Part shown: in pieces, positions 1-6,257 of the stretch
Position numbering within the stretch: position 1 is the stretch's first letter
How the letters are laid out: every line of letters begins with the position of its first letter
DNA from: Bacillota bacterium
GTDB taxonomy: Bacteria > Bacillota_E > Sulfobacillia > Sulfobacillales > Sulfobacillaceae
Direction: 5' to 3'
Length of the DNA stretch: 8,685 bases
Assembly: GCA_021802375.1 (NCBI GenBank)
Contig: JAKAAL010000136.1
Span: 1-8,685 of the forward strand
Made by a program: the position numbers and the translations under genes
Notes under the pieces: generated by a model
What the model was told of the DNA's origin: nothing
Seen by the model: the letters and a program-made list of their open reading frames with translations, nothing else
The model's database searches: none

Positions 1-747
1 GCCGCCTTAGACCGCCTTGGGTCCATGGACAAAACCCCCTACGTCATCGCCACCTCGAATTCGATGACCCAAGTCATCGAACATCAGAGTCAACAAGAAA
101 AGCTGCCGGCCCTCTACTTTGAAACGCTGTTTCTTTGTAAGTCGTGTCAGACCAATGCACTGGGCGTGCACTTTTGGCAGTTTGCGGAGCGTTTGCATAC
201 TCCCGGGATTAGCGCGGTGCTGCCGCAGGTCGATCTCTCGAGCTCAGGATATACGGTGGATAAAATTTCCGTATATCGGGGATATCACTACGTCACCACG
301 TTTAGCCCAAGCTTGACCCAGGACTATGGTCTACTTGCCGACGTAAGCCATAAGAACGGCCTCTTCTTAGCCAAGCCGTTTCAGTCGGGGCTTCGCGCCG
401 TCGACGCCAAGACCTCGATTCGCACCACGCTCGCTAAGGGCCGCCTGAAATCGACCCTCGATGTCAAAGTAAAGGCTACCTTAGATTCGATTTCCACCTA
501 TACCGCCACACCCACCCAGGTCGCCCAAGTCGCCAAGGCGGCCTCGGTCGTGTTAAGTCGCAGGCTGGATCACTTCTTGGCACTAACCCAAAAGCTTGAC
601 ATCGATCCGGTCGGTATCGGCCGACGATTAGATAGCCGACATCCCTCTTGGTTCAAGGCGGCCGGACCTTGGTTTAAAGCCTATCCCCGAATTGATTTTA
701 AGGTGCATGTTCAGGTGCACGTTCGCCGAATCGGCGACCTGACCTGA
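1..747 (+). CDS. Ger(x)C-family spore germination protein (GerAC-like), 3' part
   Basis: Reading frame 1 is open from the left edge to TGA at 745-747 (248 residues visible), so the gene starts upstream; the ATG at 25 is internal. Family members are lipoproteins of about 370-400 residues and form the C subunit of nutrient germinant receptors in the spore inner membrane, so roughly the first third is missing, including any lipobox. The start of the fragment has the family's 'LDRLG...' segment followed by a helical region. The last 50 residues are the most diagnostic: a long helix, then 'DPVGIGRRLDSRHPSWF', an invariant-looking W, and a final beta strand rich in alternating V/H ending in RRIGDLT. 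This matches the Ger(x)C C-terminal domain pattern (D-x-x-G-x-G ... P-x-W ... v-x-v-x-v-x-R-x-G). The gene lies 40 bases before the GerAB-type permease, and an A subunit is expected upstream. Family call fairly sure; the germinant cannot be read from sequence. Confidence 0.85.
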   Translation, partial: AALDRLGSMDKTPYVIATSNSMTQVIEHQSQQEKLPALYFETLFLCKSCQTNALGVHFWQFAERLHTPGISAVLPQVDLSSSGYTVDKISVYRGYHYVTTFSPSLTQDYGLLADVSHKNGLFLAKPFQSGLRAVDAKTSIRTTLAKGRLKSTLDVKVKATLDSISTYTATPTQVAQVAKAASVVLSRRLDHFLALTQKLDIDPVGIGRRLDSRHPSWFKAAGPWFKAYPRIDFKVHVQVHVRRIGDLT

Positions 748-772
748 CTGCACGGAGAGCTAGAACGCGTTC

Positions 773-780
773 AAGGAGGA
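773..780 (+). promoter_or_regulatory. Ribosome binding site that fixes a TTG start for the GerAB-type gene
   Basis: AAGGAGGA lies 7 bases before TTG at 788-790. No ATG or GTG with a comparable Shine-Dalgarno occurs nearby in that frame, so this site decides the non-ATG start. Confidence 0.8.
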
Positions 781-787
781 ATTTCCC

Positions 788-1936
788 TTGCATTCACAAA
801 AGCGTATCTCTGGGCGGCAGTTTGGCGCCATGGTGACGGCCGGCTATCTGGTTTTGGGAGTATTCTATTTTCCTCGCCCGGCGATGGAGTTGGCCGGGCG
901 GGAAGCTCTTTGGAGCCTTTGGCTGGCTGCCGCCATCATCGCGGGTTTGATGGTGCTTATGTTTCGAGCCAGCGTGGCCACCCCCGACCAAAGTATTTTG
1001 ACCACGGCTAGTCGCCTCATGGGAAAGCCGGTGGGCATCGCGCTTGCGCTCTTCACCATCGCCTATCACCTGCTTTTAGCCATTACCGCCAGTCTCGTCT
1101 TTAGTTTCGTGCTGGTCAATGTGTTCCTGCCCAACACCCCGCTTTGGGCCGTCAACGCCGGGTTGATCGTTAGCGGTCTCTATGTGGCCTGGAACGGCAT
1201 CTTAGGTGTGGCCCGCACTATCGAAGCCACCTATACGCCTGTGGTCGTGCTCAGCGTACTAGCGCTAGCCGTTTCTGCCGGATTCATTCATCACCCCGCG
1301 CTCCTGCTGCCGCCGTCCCAATTAGAGGTTATTCCCATCCTTCGCGGAGCCTGGCCGCAATTTCTTCTTTTCATCGGCTTTCAGGTGAGTCTCAACGCCT
1401 ATCCCTATGTGCGCGCTAGCGACCGCACCAGTGCAACCCGATACGCTCTCTACGGCCTATTCGCCGTCACCCTCTTTCTTACCCTAGCCTACGAAATCGC
1501 CATCGCCACGCTCGGCCCTTCGTATCTGGTGATCCAGCGCTGGCCCCTAGTCTCTCTGCTCCGTCTGATCGCCCTGGAGAACTTTTTCGTCAACAAGCTG
1601 GGTCTATTGATTGTGGTCCTCTGGACGGTGCTCATCGTACTCTTCATGGCCGTACGCTTTTGGTGCCTCGGGGAAGACGTGCAGCAGTTATTAGGCTTAG
1701 AGGGCGTGCCCAGCTATCGCATCTCGACGTTTGCCATTGCTCTAACCGCGATGGTTACCCCCTTTTTTGTTATCAACGGTCAGTCGCTGCTCCCCTGGCT
1801 CAGCCAAGTCTTAGTCGTGTTCGGCCTGCTCTATCTGACCGTCGTTCCTTTAACCGTACTCACGGCCGTGAGCCTTCGCCCGAAGAAAGTCCAAGAGATC
1901 CGAGAAATAGGGGTCATTGAGCGCGGTTCTCCCTGA
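788..1936 (+). CDS. GerAB-type endospore germination permease
   Basis: A 382-residue, very hydrophobic protein with about ten membrane helices, close to the usual GerAB length (~365), starting with TTG behind a strong ribosome binding site. The N-terminus has the family pattern: 'KRISGRQFGAMVTAGY' leading into helix 1, then 'FYFPRPAMELAGREALWSLW' before helix 2. The second half has the hallmark 'WPLVSLLRLIALENFF' around residues 252-267, followed by a W-containing helix. The B subunit belongs to the APC transporter superfamily and is thought to bind the germinant amino acid or sugar within a GerA/B/C receptor in the spore inner membrane. The gene follows the GerAC-like gene by 40 bases, so the order is C then B rather than the B. 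subtilis gerA order A-B-C. In 'NFFVNKLG' the position that I recall as commonly R-x-E in the family reads N-K-L. Expected to be transcribed in the forespore, but no sigma-G promoter is visible because the operon starts outside the window. Confidence 0.9.
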   Translation: MHSQKRISGRQFGAMVTAGYLVLGVFYFPRPAMELAGREALWSLWLAAAIIAGLMVLMFRASVATPDQSILTTASRLMGKPVGIALALFTIAYHLLLAITASLVFSFVLVNVFLPNTPLWAVNAGLIVSGLYVAWNGILGVARTIEATYTPVVVLSVLALAVSAGFIHHPALLLPPSQLEVIPILRGAWPQFLLFIGFQVSLNAYPYVRASDRTSATRYALYGLFAVTLFLTLAYEIAIATLGPSYLVIQRWPLVSLLRLIALENFFVNKLGLLIVVLWTVLIVLFMAVRFWCLGEDVQQLLGLEGVPSYRISTFAIALTAMVTPFFVINGQSLLPWLSQVLVVFGLLYLTVVPLTVLTAVSLRPKKVQEIREIGVIERGSP

Positions 1937-1937
1937 C

Positions 1938-2399
1938 TTAGAGCCGGCGGGCCCCGTCGGCCAACGCCTCCACCAGCTTTTGCACCATCAAATGAGCCAC
2001 CGGATCCAGGGCTTTGCTCTTCCAGGTTGGATTCGGTTCGGGACCTTCACCATGGCCTTGGTAGACGATGCGGGTCGATCCCGCCTCGGCCCGGAGTGTC
2101 ACGGCAATTTGGATGTCAATCTCTCCAAAGCTTCCCGAACCGGCAACGCTAAGCTCAAGCTGGCGAGGAGGATCAATTCTTTTCCAGCCCACCCGCCCGC
2201 TAAATTTCATCCGCACCATACTGAGGCCGATTTCCCAGACGATGCGGCAGGCCAAGTCATCCGGCTCTGGGCTGTCCATAGCTTCGCATAGACGAATGCC
2301 GGGCAGCGACGCCTGTAACCACTCGGGATCGGTCAAAGCCAAGTACGTCTGTTCCGGACTCGCTTTGGCCACCACCTCGCCCGCTACCTCCAATATCAC
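1938..2399 (-). CDS. CoxG-like SRPBCC-fold protein
   Basis: A 153-residue soluble protein starting with GTG (2397-2399). A GAAGGAG-type ribosome binding site reads on the minus strand just upstream (2402-2408); a nearby ATG at 2419-2421 is out of frame. The layout is that of the CoxG/SRPBCC family: beta strand 'EVAGEVVAKASPEQTYLAL', then 'TDPEWLQASLPG' (the family's D-P-e-x-l-x-x-x-x-P-G), a middle 'FSGRVGWKRIDPPRQLEL', a G-rich 'GSGSFGEI' stretch, and a long C-terminal helix. CoxG proteins take part in assembly or membrane attachment of molybdenum-containing CO dehydrogenase, and the fold binds hydrophobic ligands. No coxMSL or other molybdenum-hydroxylase gene lies nearby, and the C-terminal tail that anchors some CoxG proteins is not evident. 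I therefore call only the fold and family, not a role in CO oxidation. The stop codon faces the gerAB stop with one base between them. Confidence 0.7.
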   Translation of the reverse strand: MILEVAGEVVAKASPEQTYLALTDPEWLQASLPGIRLCEAMDSPEPDDLACRIVWEIGLSMVRMKFSGRVGWKRIDPPRQLELSVAGSGSFGEIDIQIAVTLRAEAGSTRIVYQGHGEGPEPNPTWKSKALDPVAHLMVQKLVEALADGARRL

Positions 2400-2541
2400 C
2401 GTCTCCTTCGTCGCTCAGCATGCCTAATAGATACACCGGGCATCGGAAAAACATGCAGAAAGCCGTGAAGGGAATGCTTCCCAGCCTCATCGCTGCTTCT
2501 CTGGGTAATCCATGGTTTAGAGGTGGAATAACATTTAGCAG
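2400..2541. other. Spacer between the CoxG-like gene and the permease promoter
   Basis: This stretch must hold the promoter of the minus-strand CoxG-like gene, but I see no well-spaced -35/-10 pair for it. A small perfect inverted repeat (GGGAA at 2470-2474, TTCCC at 2478-2482) and a 5-bp pair (CCCAG at 2480-2484, CTGGG at 2501-2505) are present. Both are short enough to be chance. Minus-strand open frames across this stretch have no family resemblance. Confidence 0.4.
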
Positions 2542-2570
2542 TTGCACGGGCGGATCCTTCACGCTATGCT
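2542..2570 (+). promoter_or_regulatory. Sigma-A-like promoter of the riboswitch-permease transcript
   Basis: The -35 TTGCAC (2542-2547) and -10 TATGCT (2565-2570) are separated by exactly 17 bases. Transcription would start about 6-8 bases downstream, near 2577, directly at the foot of the TPP aptamer's P1 stem (2578). That fit between promoter and aptamer supports both calls. Confidence 0.75.
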
Positions 2571-2577
2571 TAGGCTG

Positions 2578-2660
2578 GACATGAGGGGTGCCCAACATGC
2601 TGAGAGGCTTTCGAGCCAACCCTTGAACTTGGCCAGGTAATTCTGGCAAAGGACATTGTC
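2578..2660 (+). ncRNA. TPP riboswitch aptamer (THI element) upstream of the NCS1 permease
   Basis: Conserved blocks occur in the right order: GGGGTGCCC (2585-2593), CTGAGA (2600-2605), ACCC (2619-2622), TTGAAC (2623-2628), and the P5 hairpin GCCAG...CTGGC around a TAAT loop (2632-2647). Stems that fit are P1 GACATG (2578-2583) with CATTGTC (2654-2660, one bulge), a variable P3a GGCT-TTCG-AGCC (2606-2617), and P4 CTT (2628-2630) with AAG (2649-2651). The usual C-C-U/A-G-G of P4 is changed on both sides here, so pairing is kept. When TPP binds, transcription of the permease should end at the following hairpin. The P3 arm between GTGCCC and CTGAGA is very short. Assignment is by motif reading; a covariance-model search was not run. 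Confidence 0.92.
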
Positions 2661-2664
2661 AGCC

Positions 2665-2690
2665 ATGACCTGTCGGGTCATTTATTTTTT
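2665..2690 (+). terminator. Riboswitch-controlled intrinsic terminator before the permease
   Basis: ATGACC (2665-2670) pairs with GGTCAT (2676-2681) around a 5-base loop, and the T-rich run TTTATTTTTT (2681-2690) follows. The hairpin starts just after the 3' side of aptamer stem P1 and ends 64 bases before the permease ATG, the usual place for an expression platform. A possible antiterminator pairs CAGGT (2634-2638, inside P5) with ACCTG (2668-2672). That would explain switching but is only five base pairs. Confidence 0.75.
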
Positions 2691-2754
2691 CTTCCCGCTC
2701 GGGACTCTCTCCTCTTGCTTCCGCCTATTTCAGGATTTCTAGGAGGAGTCGTTC

Positions 2755-4137
2755 ATGACCGATCCCCATCAACCATCCCGTCGGTCCCCGTGGACCGTGG
2801 AATCGATTGGCCTGGCTCCGGTTCCATCTTCCGAGCGCTACGGCAATGCGCCGAAGCTTTTTTGGGTGTGGTTTGCCGGAAACCTGTCCTTCGCCTATTT
2901 AGTCATCGGTGCCGCCATATGGAGTTACGGCCTTTCACTGTGGCAAAGCATGCTTGCCATTTTGATAGGGGTGGCCTCATTTTGGATCATCGGATATCTC
3001 GGTCTGCCTGGCCCGCGCACCGGCCTTCCCACCATGGCCTATTCCCAAGGTTACTTTGGTCGGCACGGCAACCGCATCTTAGCGTTCGTCTCCTGGATTA
3101 ATCTGCTGGGCTGGGAGACCGTGGTCTTGATCATTGCCACATACGCCATCGCCGCCATTTGTCATCTCGCACTAGGTGTCCCGGTCAGCGCTCCGTGGCT
3201 CTTGATATCGCTTGCGCTGTCTGCGTTCTTGGAGCTGTGCATCGCCTACTTCGGCCACGCCCTGATCGAATCCTTCCAGCAGTGGATCTCGTATGTCTTT
3301 GGCGTGCTGACACTTGTCGTACTGGCCGTCTTTCTTCCCCATGTGGCCTGGCATCCAGTGCTATCCAGGCCGTCGGGATCATGGCTCGGCGGAATGATTC
3401 CCTCAATCCTGATGGTTATTGCCGCCAGCGCGCTCTCTTGGGTGACCACCGCGGCCGACTATACCCGCCATTTGCCCCCATCGACCTCAGGTTCCACCAT
3501 GGTGCGCTCGGCTGCGCTAGGGGCCATCGCGCCCACGGCCATGCTCATGTTGGCGGGGGTTCTCTTTGCCCAGAGCGCGCCCCATCTCGCCTCCGCGATC
3601 GACCCCATCCAATTGCTGCTCCATTGGATTCCCGCCTGGGCGGCCATCCCCTATCTCCTGGTGACTGCCATCGGCATCATTGCTGGCGGCATCATGTGTG
3701 CCTACTCCTCGGGACTTAGCCTGTTAGCGGGAGGCATTCGCATTCCCCGGTCCCGGACCATCTGGGTCGACGCCGCCGTCTCCCTAGCGGCCAGCATTTA
3801 CATTGTGCTGGTGTCGCAGAACTTTTTGGCAACGTTCGAGGCGTTTTTGAGCCTGATTGCCTGCCTGCTCGCGCCCTGGGCGGCCGTCGCGCTCGTCAAC
3901 GTCCGCCACCGCCGAAGACCCCCAGCGATTTGGGCTCTGGCCACATGGGCACTCGGATCGATCGCAGCTTTGACCACCATCGCCACGCCCATTTTCAGCG
4001 GTCCTCTCGCCTTGGGAATTTTCCGAACCTCATCCTTAGGGTATGTGCTGGGCTTTGCCTTGACCATCGTGCTTTATGCTTTCACCATGAAACGCCAGAA
4101 AACCCAGCGCGCCTTGCTCGAAACGAAAGAGGTATAG
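2755..4137 (+). CDS. NCS1-family permease, probable thiamine-precursor (HMP-type pyrimidine) importer
   Basis: A 460-residue membrane protein with about twelve helices, the normal size for the nucleobase:cation symporter-1 (purine-cytosine permease) family. The start is ATG at 2755 with AGGAGGAG six bases upstream. Family signs are a soluble N-terminus ending in 'SERYGNAPKLFWVWFAGN' (about 26-43), the loop 'GLPGPRTGLPTMAYSQGYFG' (83-102), 'GW' in helix 3 (119-120), and 'SWVTTAADYTRHLP' (228-241), the DYxR-x-x-P segment typical of NCS1. Ordinary cytosine or purine members often read SRxxFG and GWxxxN here; this protein has SQGYFG and GWETVV, so its substrate probably differs. The gene stands alone behind a TPP riboswitch. 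CytX-type NCS1 permeases under TPP control are predicted to import HMP or related pyrimidines, and the neighbouring TenA-ThiD-ThiE would use such a substrate. Family is sure, substrate is inferred. A 13-bp hairpin follows the stop by four bases. Confidence 0.88.
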   Translation: MTDPHQPSRRSPWTVESIGLAPVPSSERYGNAPKLFWVWFAGNLSFAYLVIGAAIWSYGLSLWQSMLAILIGVASFWIIGYLGLPGPRTGLPTMAYSQGYFGRHGNRILAFVSWINLLGWETVVLIIATYAIAAICHLALGVPVSAPWLLISLALSAFLELCIAYFGHALIESFQQWISYVFGVLTLVVLAVFLPHVAWHPVLSRPSGSWLGGMIPSILMVIAASALSWVTTAADYTRHLPPSTSGSTMVRSAALGAIAPTAMLMLAGVLFAQSAPHLASAIDPIQLLLHWIPAWAAIPYLLVTAIGIIAGGIMCAYSSGLSLLAGGIRIPRSRTIWVDAAVSLAASIYIVLVSQNFLATFEAFLSLIACLLAPWAAVALVNVRHRRRPPAIWALATWALGSIAALTTIATPIFSGPLALGIFRTSSLGYVLGFALTIVLYAFTMKRQKTQRALLETKEV

Positions 4138-4141
4138 CCAG

Positions 4142-4179
4142 AAGGCGGCAGGGCCGCATCGTAGCAGCCCTGCCGCCTT
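4142..4179. terminator. Shared hairpin between the convergent permease and thiamine operon
   Basis: AAGGCGGCAGGGC (4142-4154) and GCCCTGCCGCCTT (4167-4179) form a perfect 13-bp stem around a 12-base loop. It fills the gap between the permease stop (4137) and the tenA stop (4196) and would fold in either transcript. There is no proper T run on either side (only ATATTT further along the plus strand), so it may end transcription poorly alone or protect 3' ends. Confidence 0.65.
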
Positions 4180-4195
4180 ACCAATATTTCCCTGG

Positions 4196-4849
4196 CTAAA
4201 ACCCGGGAACGTTTCTGCCGCGCTTGGCCTGATCCCAAAACCAACGTTCATAGACCATCGAGCGGTGATAGGCTAGACCAACGGCCTTGGCCTCATCGAC
4301 ATCTCTGGGATCCGTCATTCTCGCGATGTCTTCTAACTCGCGCACCGCCTCGCCATAGACGTTGCCTTGATACGTTGAAATCCACTCCCGAGCCACCTGA
4401 TGCTCGGGCAGGCCATCGGCAAACAATTTCTTGCCGATTTCACGGTAGGTCACATAGCAGGGCAGGAGAGCGGCCACGATCTCGGAAAACGAACCCGTAT
4501 AGGCCGTACGCACGAGATGATTGGTATAAGCGAGGGTAACGGCTCCTGGCGCGTCTGCCTTGGGATCCACATGAAGTGCCGGCGCCACCCGCAGGTGCAA
4601 GTCGTGTTCTACGGAAAATACGTTGGTAGCATGGGCCAAGAGAGTCCTTCGCTGGTCCGGGGTAGAACCCCGGCTGGCAGCCAAGGTTAAGGCCAGAGAG
4701 AAATCCTGCAGATACCAATAGTCTTGAGCGATGAAATATCCAAACTGTTCATCCGTCAACTGACCCCGCCCTAATGCGGTGACGAAGGGATGGGCGAGAA
4801 TCGCTTGCCAAACCGGATCACAAACTTCGCGGAGGTGATCCACATCCAT
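4196..4849 (-). CDS. tenA: TenA family aminopyrimidine aminohydrolase (thiaminase II)
   Basis: TenA hydrolyses 4-amino-5-aminomethyl-2-methylpyrimidine, a thiamine breakdown product, to HMP for salvage, and can split thiamine itself. I place the start at ATG 4847-4849 (217 residues), because GGGGGAG (4856-4862) lies six bases upstream and family proteins begin near this point; a longer open frame to 4897 would reach further into thiE. Residues that match the B. subtilis catalytic set are D43 in 'AQDYWYLQDF', C131 in 'LPCYVTYREIG' and E201 in 'MVYERWFWDQA'. The helical spacing and the final 'ERWFWDQA' block are typical, and no key residue is missing. It is the last gene of the operon, two bases after the thiE stop, with its ribosome binding site inside the end of thiE, which suggests coupled translation. 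The family and active site are clear; the exact substrate is by homology. Confidence 0.93.
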   Translation of the reverse strand: MDVDHLREVCDPVWQAILAHPFVTALGRGQLTDEQFGYFIAQDYWYLQDFSLALTLAASRGSTPDQRRTLLAHATNVFSVEHDLHLRVAPALHVDPKADAPGAVTLAYTNHLVRTAYTGSFSEIVAALLPCYVTYREIGKKLFADGLPEHQVAREWISTYQGNVYGEAVRELEDIARMTDPRDVDEAKAVGLAYHRSMVYERWFWDQAKRGRNVPGF

Positions 4850-4851
4850 TG

Positions 4852-5469
4852 CTATCTCCCCCTTTGCGCGATGAGCGCACGGCAAGCTCCTGTCCAATCG
4901 TCAGCGTCCACGACTGACGAAATAACCGCCAAGCCATCGACGCCGGTTTGCCACACCGAGGCCGCGTTGTCCTCGGTTAGACCGCCAATGGCGACCGAGG
5001 GAATTCGCCCATGAATGGCTCCAACCAACTGCCTTAAGCCTTGCAGGCCCAAGGGCGAATTGGCGTCGGTCTTGGATTTTGTGGGAAATATAGGACCAAG
5101 GCCGACATAGTCGGGCATCTCGGTGATGGCACACCATTCCTGCATGCTTGAAATCGAAAGTCCCAGCGCCAGCCTGGGCGCGATGCGGCGCACATCGCTT
5201 ACGTCGATGTCCGTCTGGCCCACATGCACGCCGTCGGCGTCACAAGCTAAGGCTACATCAACCCGATCGTTCACGATTAGGGAAAGATGGCACTGTCGAG
5301 TAGTTTCGCGCAGACGTCGCCCATAACGCACCAATTCGCGTCCCGTACAGTCCTTTCCCCGCAATTGCACCACTCCCCCACCCCCGGCATGAATGGCCTG
5401 CGAAAGGCCTTCAAGCTGCTCATAAGCGATGCTCGCCGGATCGACCAAGACCATGAGCCTCACATCCAT
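4852..5469 (-). CDS. thiE: Thiamine phosphate synthase
   Basis: ThiE joins HMP pyrophosphate to thiazole phosphate, giving thiamine monophosphate in the cytoplasm. With ATG at 5467-5469 the protein has 205 residues, the normal length, and begins 'MDVRLMVLVDP', as family members do. A GTG at 5484 would add five residues but has no ribosome binding site. The TIM-barrel motifs are all present: VQLRGK (34-39), VNDRVDVA (66-73), ADGVHVGQTD (78-87), GLGPIFPTKSK (123-133; phosphate and pyrophosphate contacts), VAIGGL (159-164) and VISSV (182-186). The start overlaps the end of thiD by about ten bases, and no strong Shine-Dalgarno is seen, so translation is probably coupled to thiD. tenA follows after two bases. 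Regulated from the TPP riboswitch at 7396-7483. Confidence 0.95.
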   Translation of the reverse strand: MDVRLMVLVDPASIAYEQLEGLSQAIHAGGGGVVQLRGKDCTGRELVRYGRRLRETTRQCHLSLIVNDRVDVALACDADGVHVGQTDIDVSDVRRIAPRLALGLSISSMQEWCAITEMPDYVGLGPIFPTKSKTDANSPLGLQGLRQLVGAIHGRIPSVAIGGLTEDNAASVWQTGVDGLAVISSVVDADDWTGACRALIAQRGR

Positions 5470-6257
5470 CGGGGCTGCCCCCACGTATGATGCAGCGGAC
5501 CGTGACCGCGCCCAAGACCGGGCGCATGTTCAATGGCTCCGTAGACATACCGAATGCCGAGGCGTATCGCCTCGGCCGGCGTCTCGCCGCGCGCCCAAAA
5601 TGCTGCAATCGCGGAGCTCAAGGTGCATCCCGTGCCGTGCGTATGCATCGTCTCGAGGCGAGCGTGGGAAATCCACTCGCCTCTGCCTTCCTGCCATAGC
5701 AAATCGCGCACCACGGGTCCGTCTAGGTGCCCCCCTTTCACGACCACATGGGAGATTCCAAGGTCCCCTAGGACCTGGGCGCAAGCCTCCATTTCAGCTG
5801 TAGATCGTACTGGGAAACCTACCAGCGCCTCCGCTTCAGGCAGATTGGGAGTCAGAACCTGCACCCGCACGGCTAGCTGTTCACGTAAAACCGTTTGGGC
5901 CTCCTCGTCTAAGAGAGAGGCTCCGCCCTTCGCATGCATCACTGGATCGAGCACCAAGGGCACGCCGGGATAGTGCGCCACGGCCTCAACGACGGCTTCA
6001 ATGATGTCGGCGTTGGCGAGCATGCCAATTTTAATGATGTCGACCCCTATATCGTCGATGACCCGACAAATTTGGTCGTAAACGACCGACGAAGGCAGCG
6101 GGTAAACCCCGTACACCGACGAGGTCGTTTGCACCGTGACCGCAGTCAGCGCGGTCATGCCGTACACGCCAAGAGCCGTAAACGTCTTGAGGTCCGCCTG
6201 AATCCCTGCACCGCCACTCGAATCGGAACCCGCGATGGTAAGCACCCGGGGCAACAT
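5460..6257 (-). CDS. thiD: Hydroxymethylpyrimidine / phosphomethylpyrimidine kinase
   Basis: ThiD phosphorylates HMP to HMP-P and then HMP-PP, the pyrimidine substrate of ThiE. The 265-residue length is normal for the ribokinase-like family. Motifs are 'AGSDSSGGAGIQADLKT' (9-25; substrate loop), IKIGML (76-81), LVLDPVM (101-107), TPNLPEAEAL (136-145), VVKGGH (172-177) and HGTGCTLSSA (207-216), whose C211 matches the catalytic cysteine region of ThiD and whose GTGC forms the anion hole. Motif order and spacing are complete, so it should work on both HMP and HMP-P. The ATG (6255-6257) overlaps the upstream TGA as ATGA, a classical coupling signal, and the 3' end overlaps thiE. A pyridoxal kinase of the same family would be the main alternative, but the operon and the TPP riboswitch decide for ThiD. 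Confidence 0.96.
   Translation of the reverse strand: MLPRVLTIAGSDSSGGAGIQADLKTFTALGVYGMTALTAVTVQTTSSVYGVYPLPSSVVYDQICRVIDDIGVDIIKIGMLANADIIEAVVEAVAHYPGVPLVLDPVMHAKGGASLLDEEAQTVLREQLAVRVQVLTPNLPEAEALVGFPVRSTAEMEACAQVLGDLGISHVVVKGGHLDGPVVRDLLWQEGRGEWISHARLETMHTHGTGCTLSSAIAAFWARGETPAEAIRLGIRYVYGAIEHAPGLGRGHGPLHHTWGQPRWM

Noticed and set aside
1925..1965. GC-rich near-palindrome at the gerAB/CoxG-like junction as a terminator
   Set aside because: The arms carry a mismatch and have no loop or T run, and most of it is inside the CoxG-like coding region.
1917..2427. Plus-strand open frames opposite the CoxG-like gene
   Set aside because: They are shadows of the minus-strand gene, with no ribosome binding site and no recognisable motif.
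2257..2649. Minus-strand open frame of 130 residues across the CoxG-like gene start and the riboswitch region
   Set aside because: It runs antisense through the TPP aptamer and overlaps the well-supported CoxG-like gene in another frame; low-complexity G-rich translation with no family resemblance.
4850..4897. Longer tenA start giving 16 extra N-terminal residues
   Set aside because: It would overlap thiE deeply, and the good GGGGGAG site sits before the internal ATG at 4849, where family proteins begin.
5470..5484. GTG start for thiE at 5484
   Set aside because: No Shine-Dalgarno upstream, and the extra residues are not typical of ThiE; ATG 5469 begins the usual N-terminal strand.
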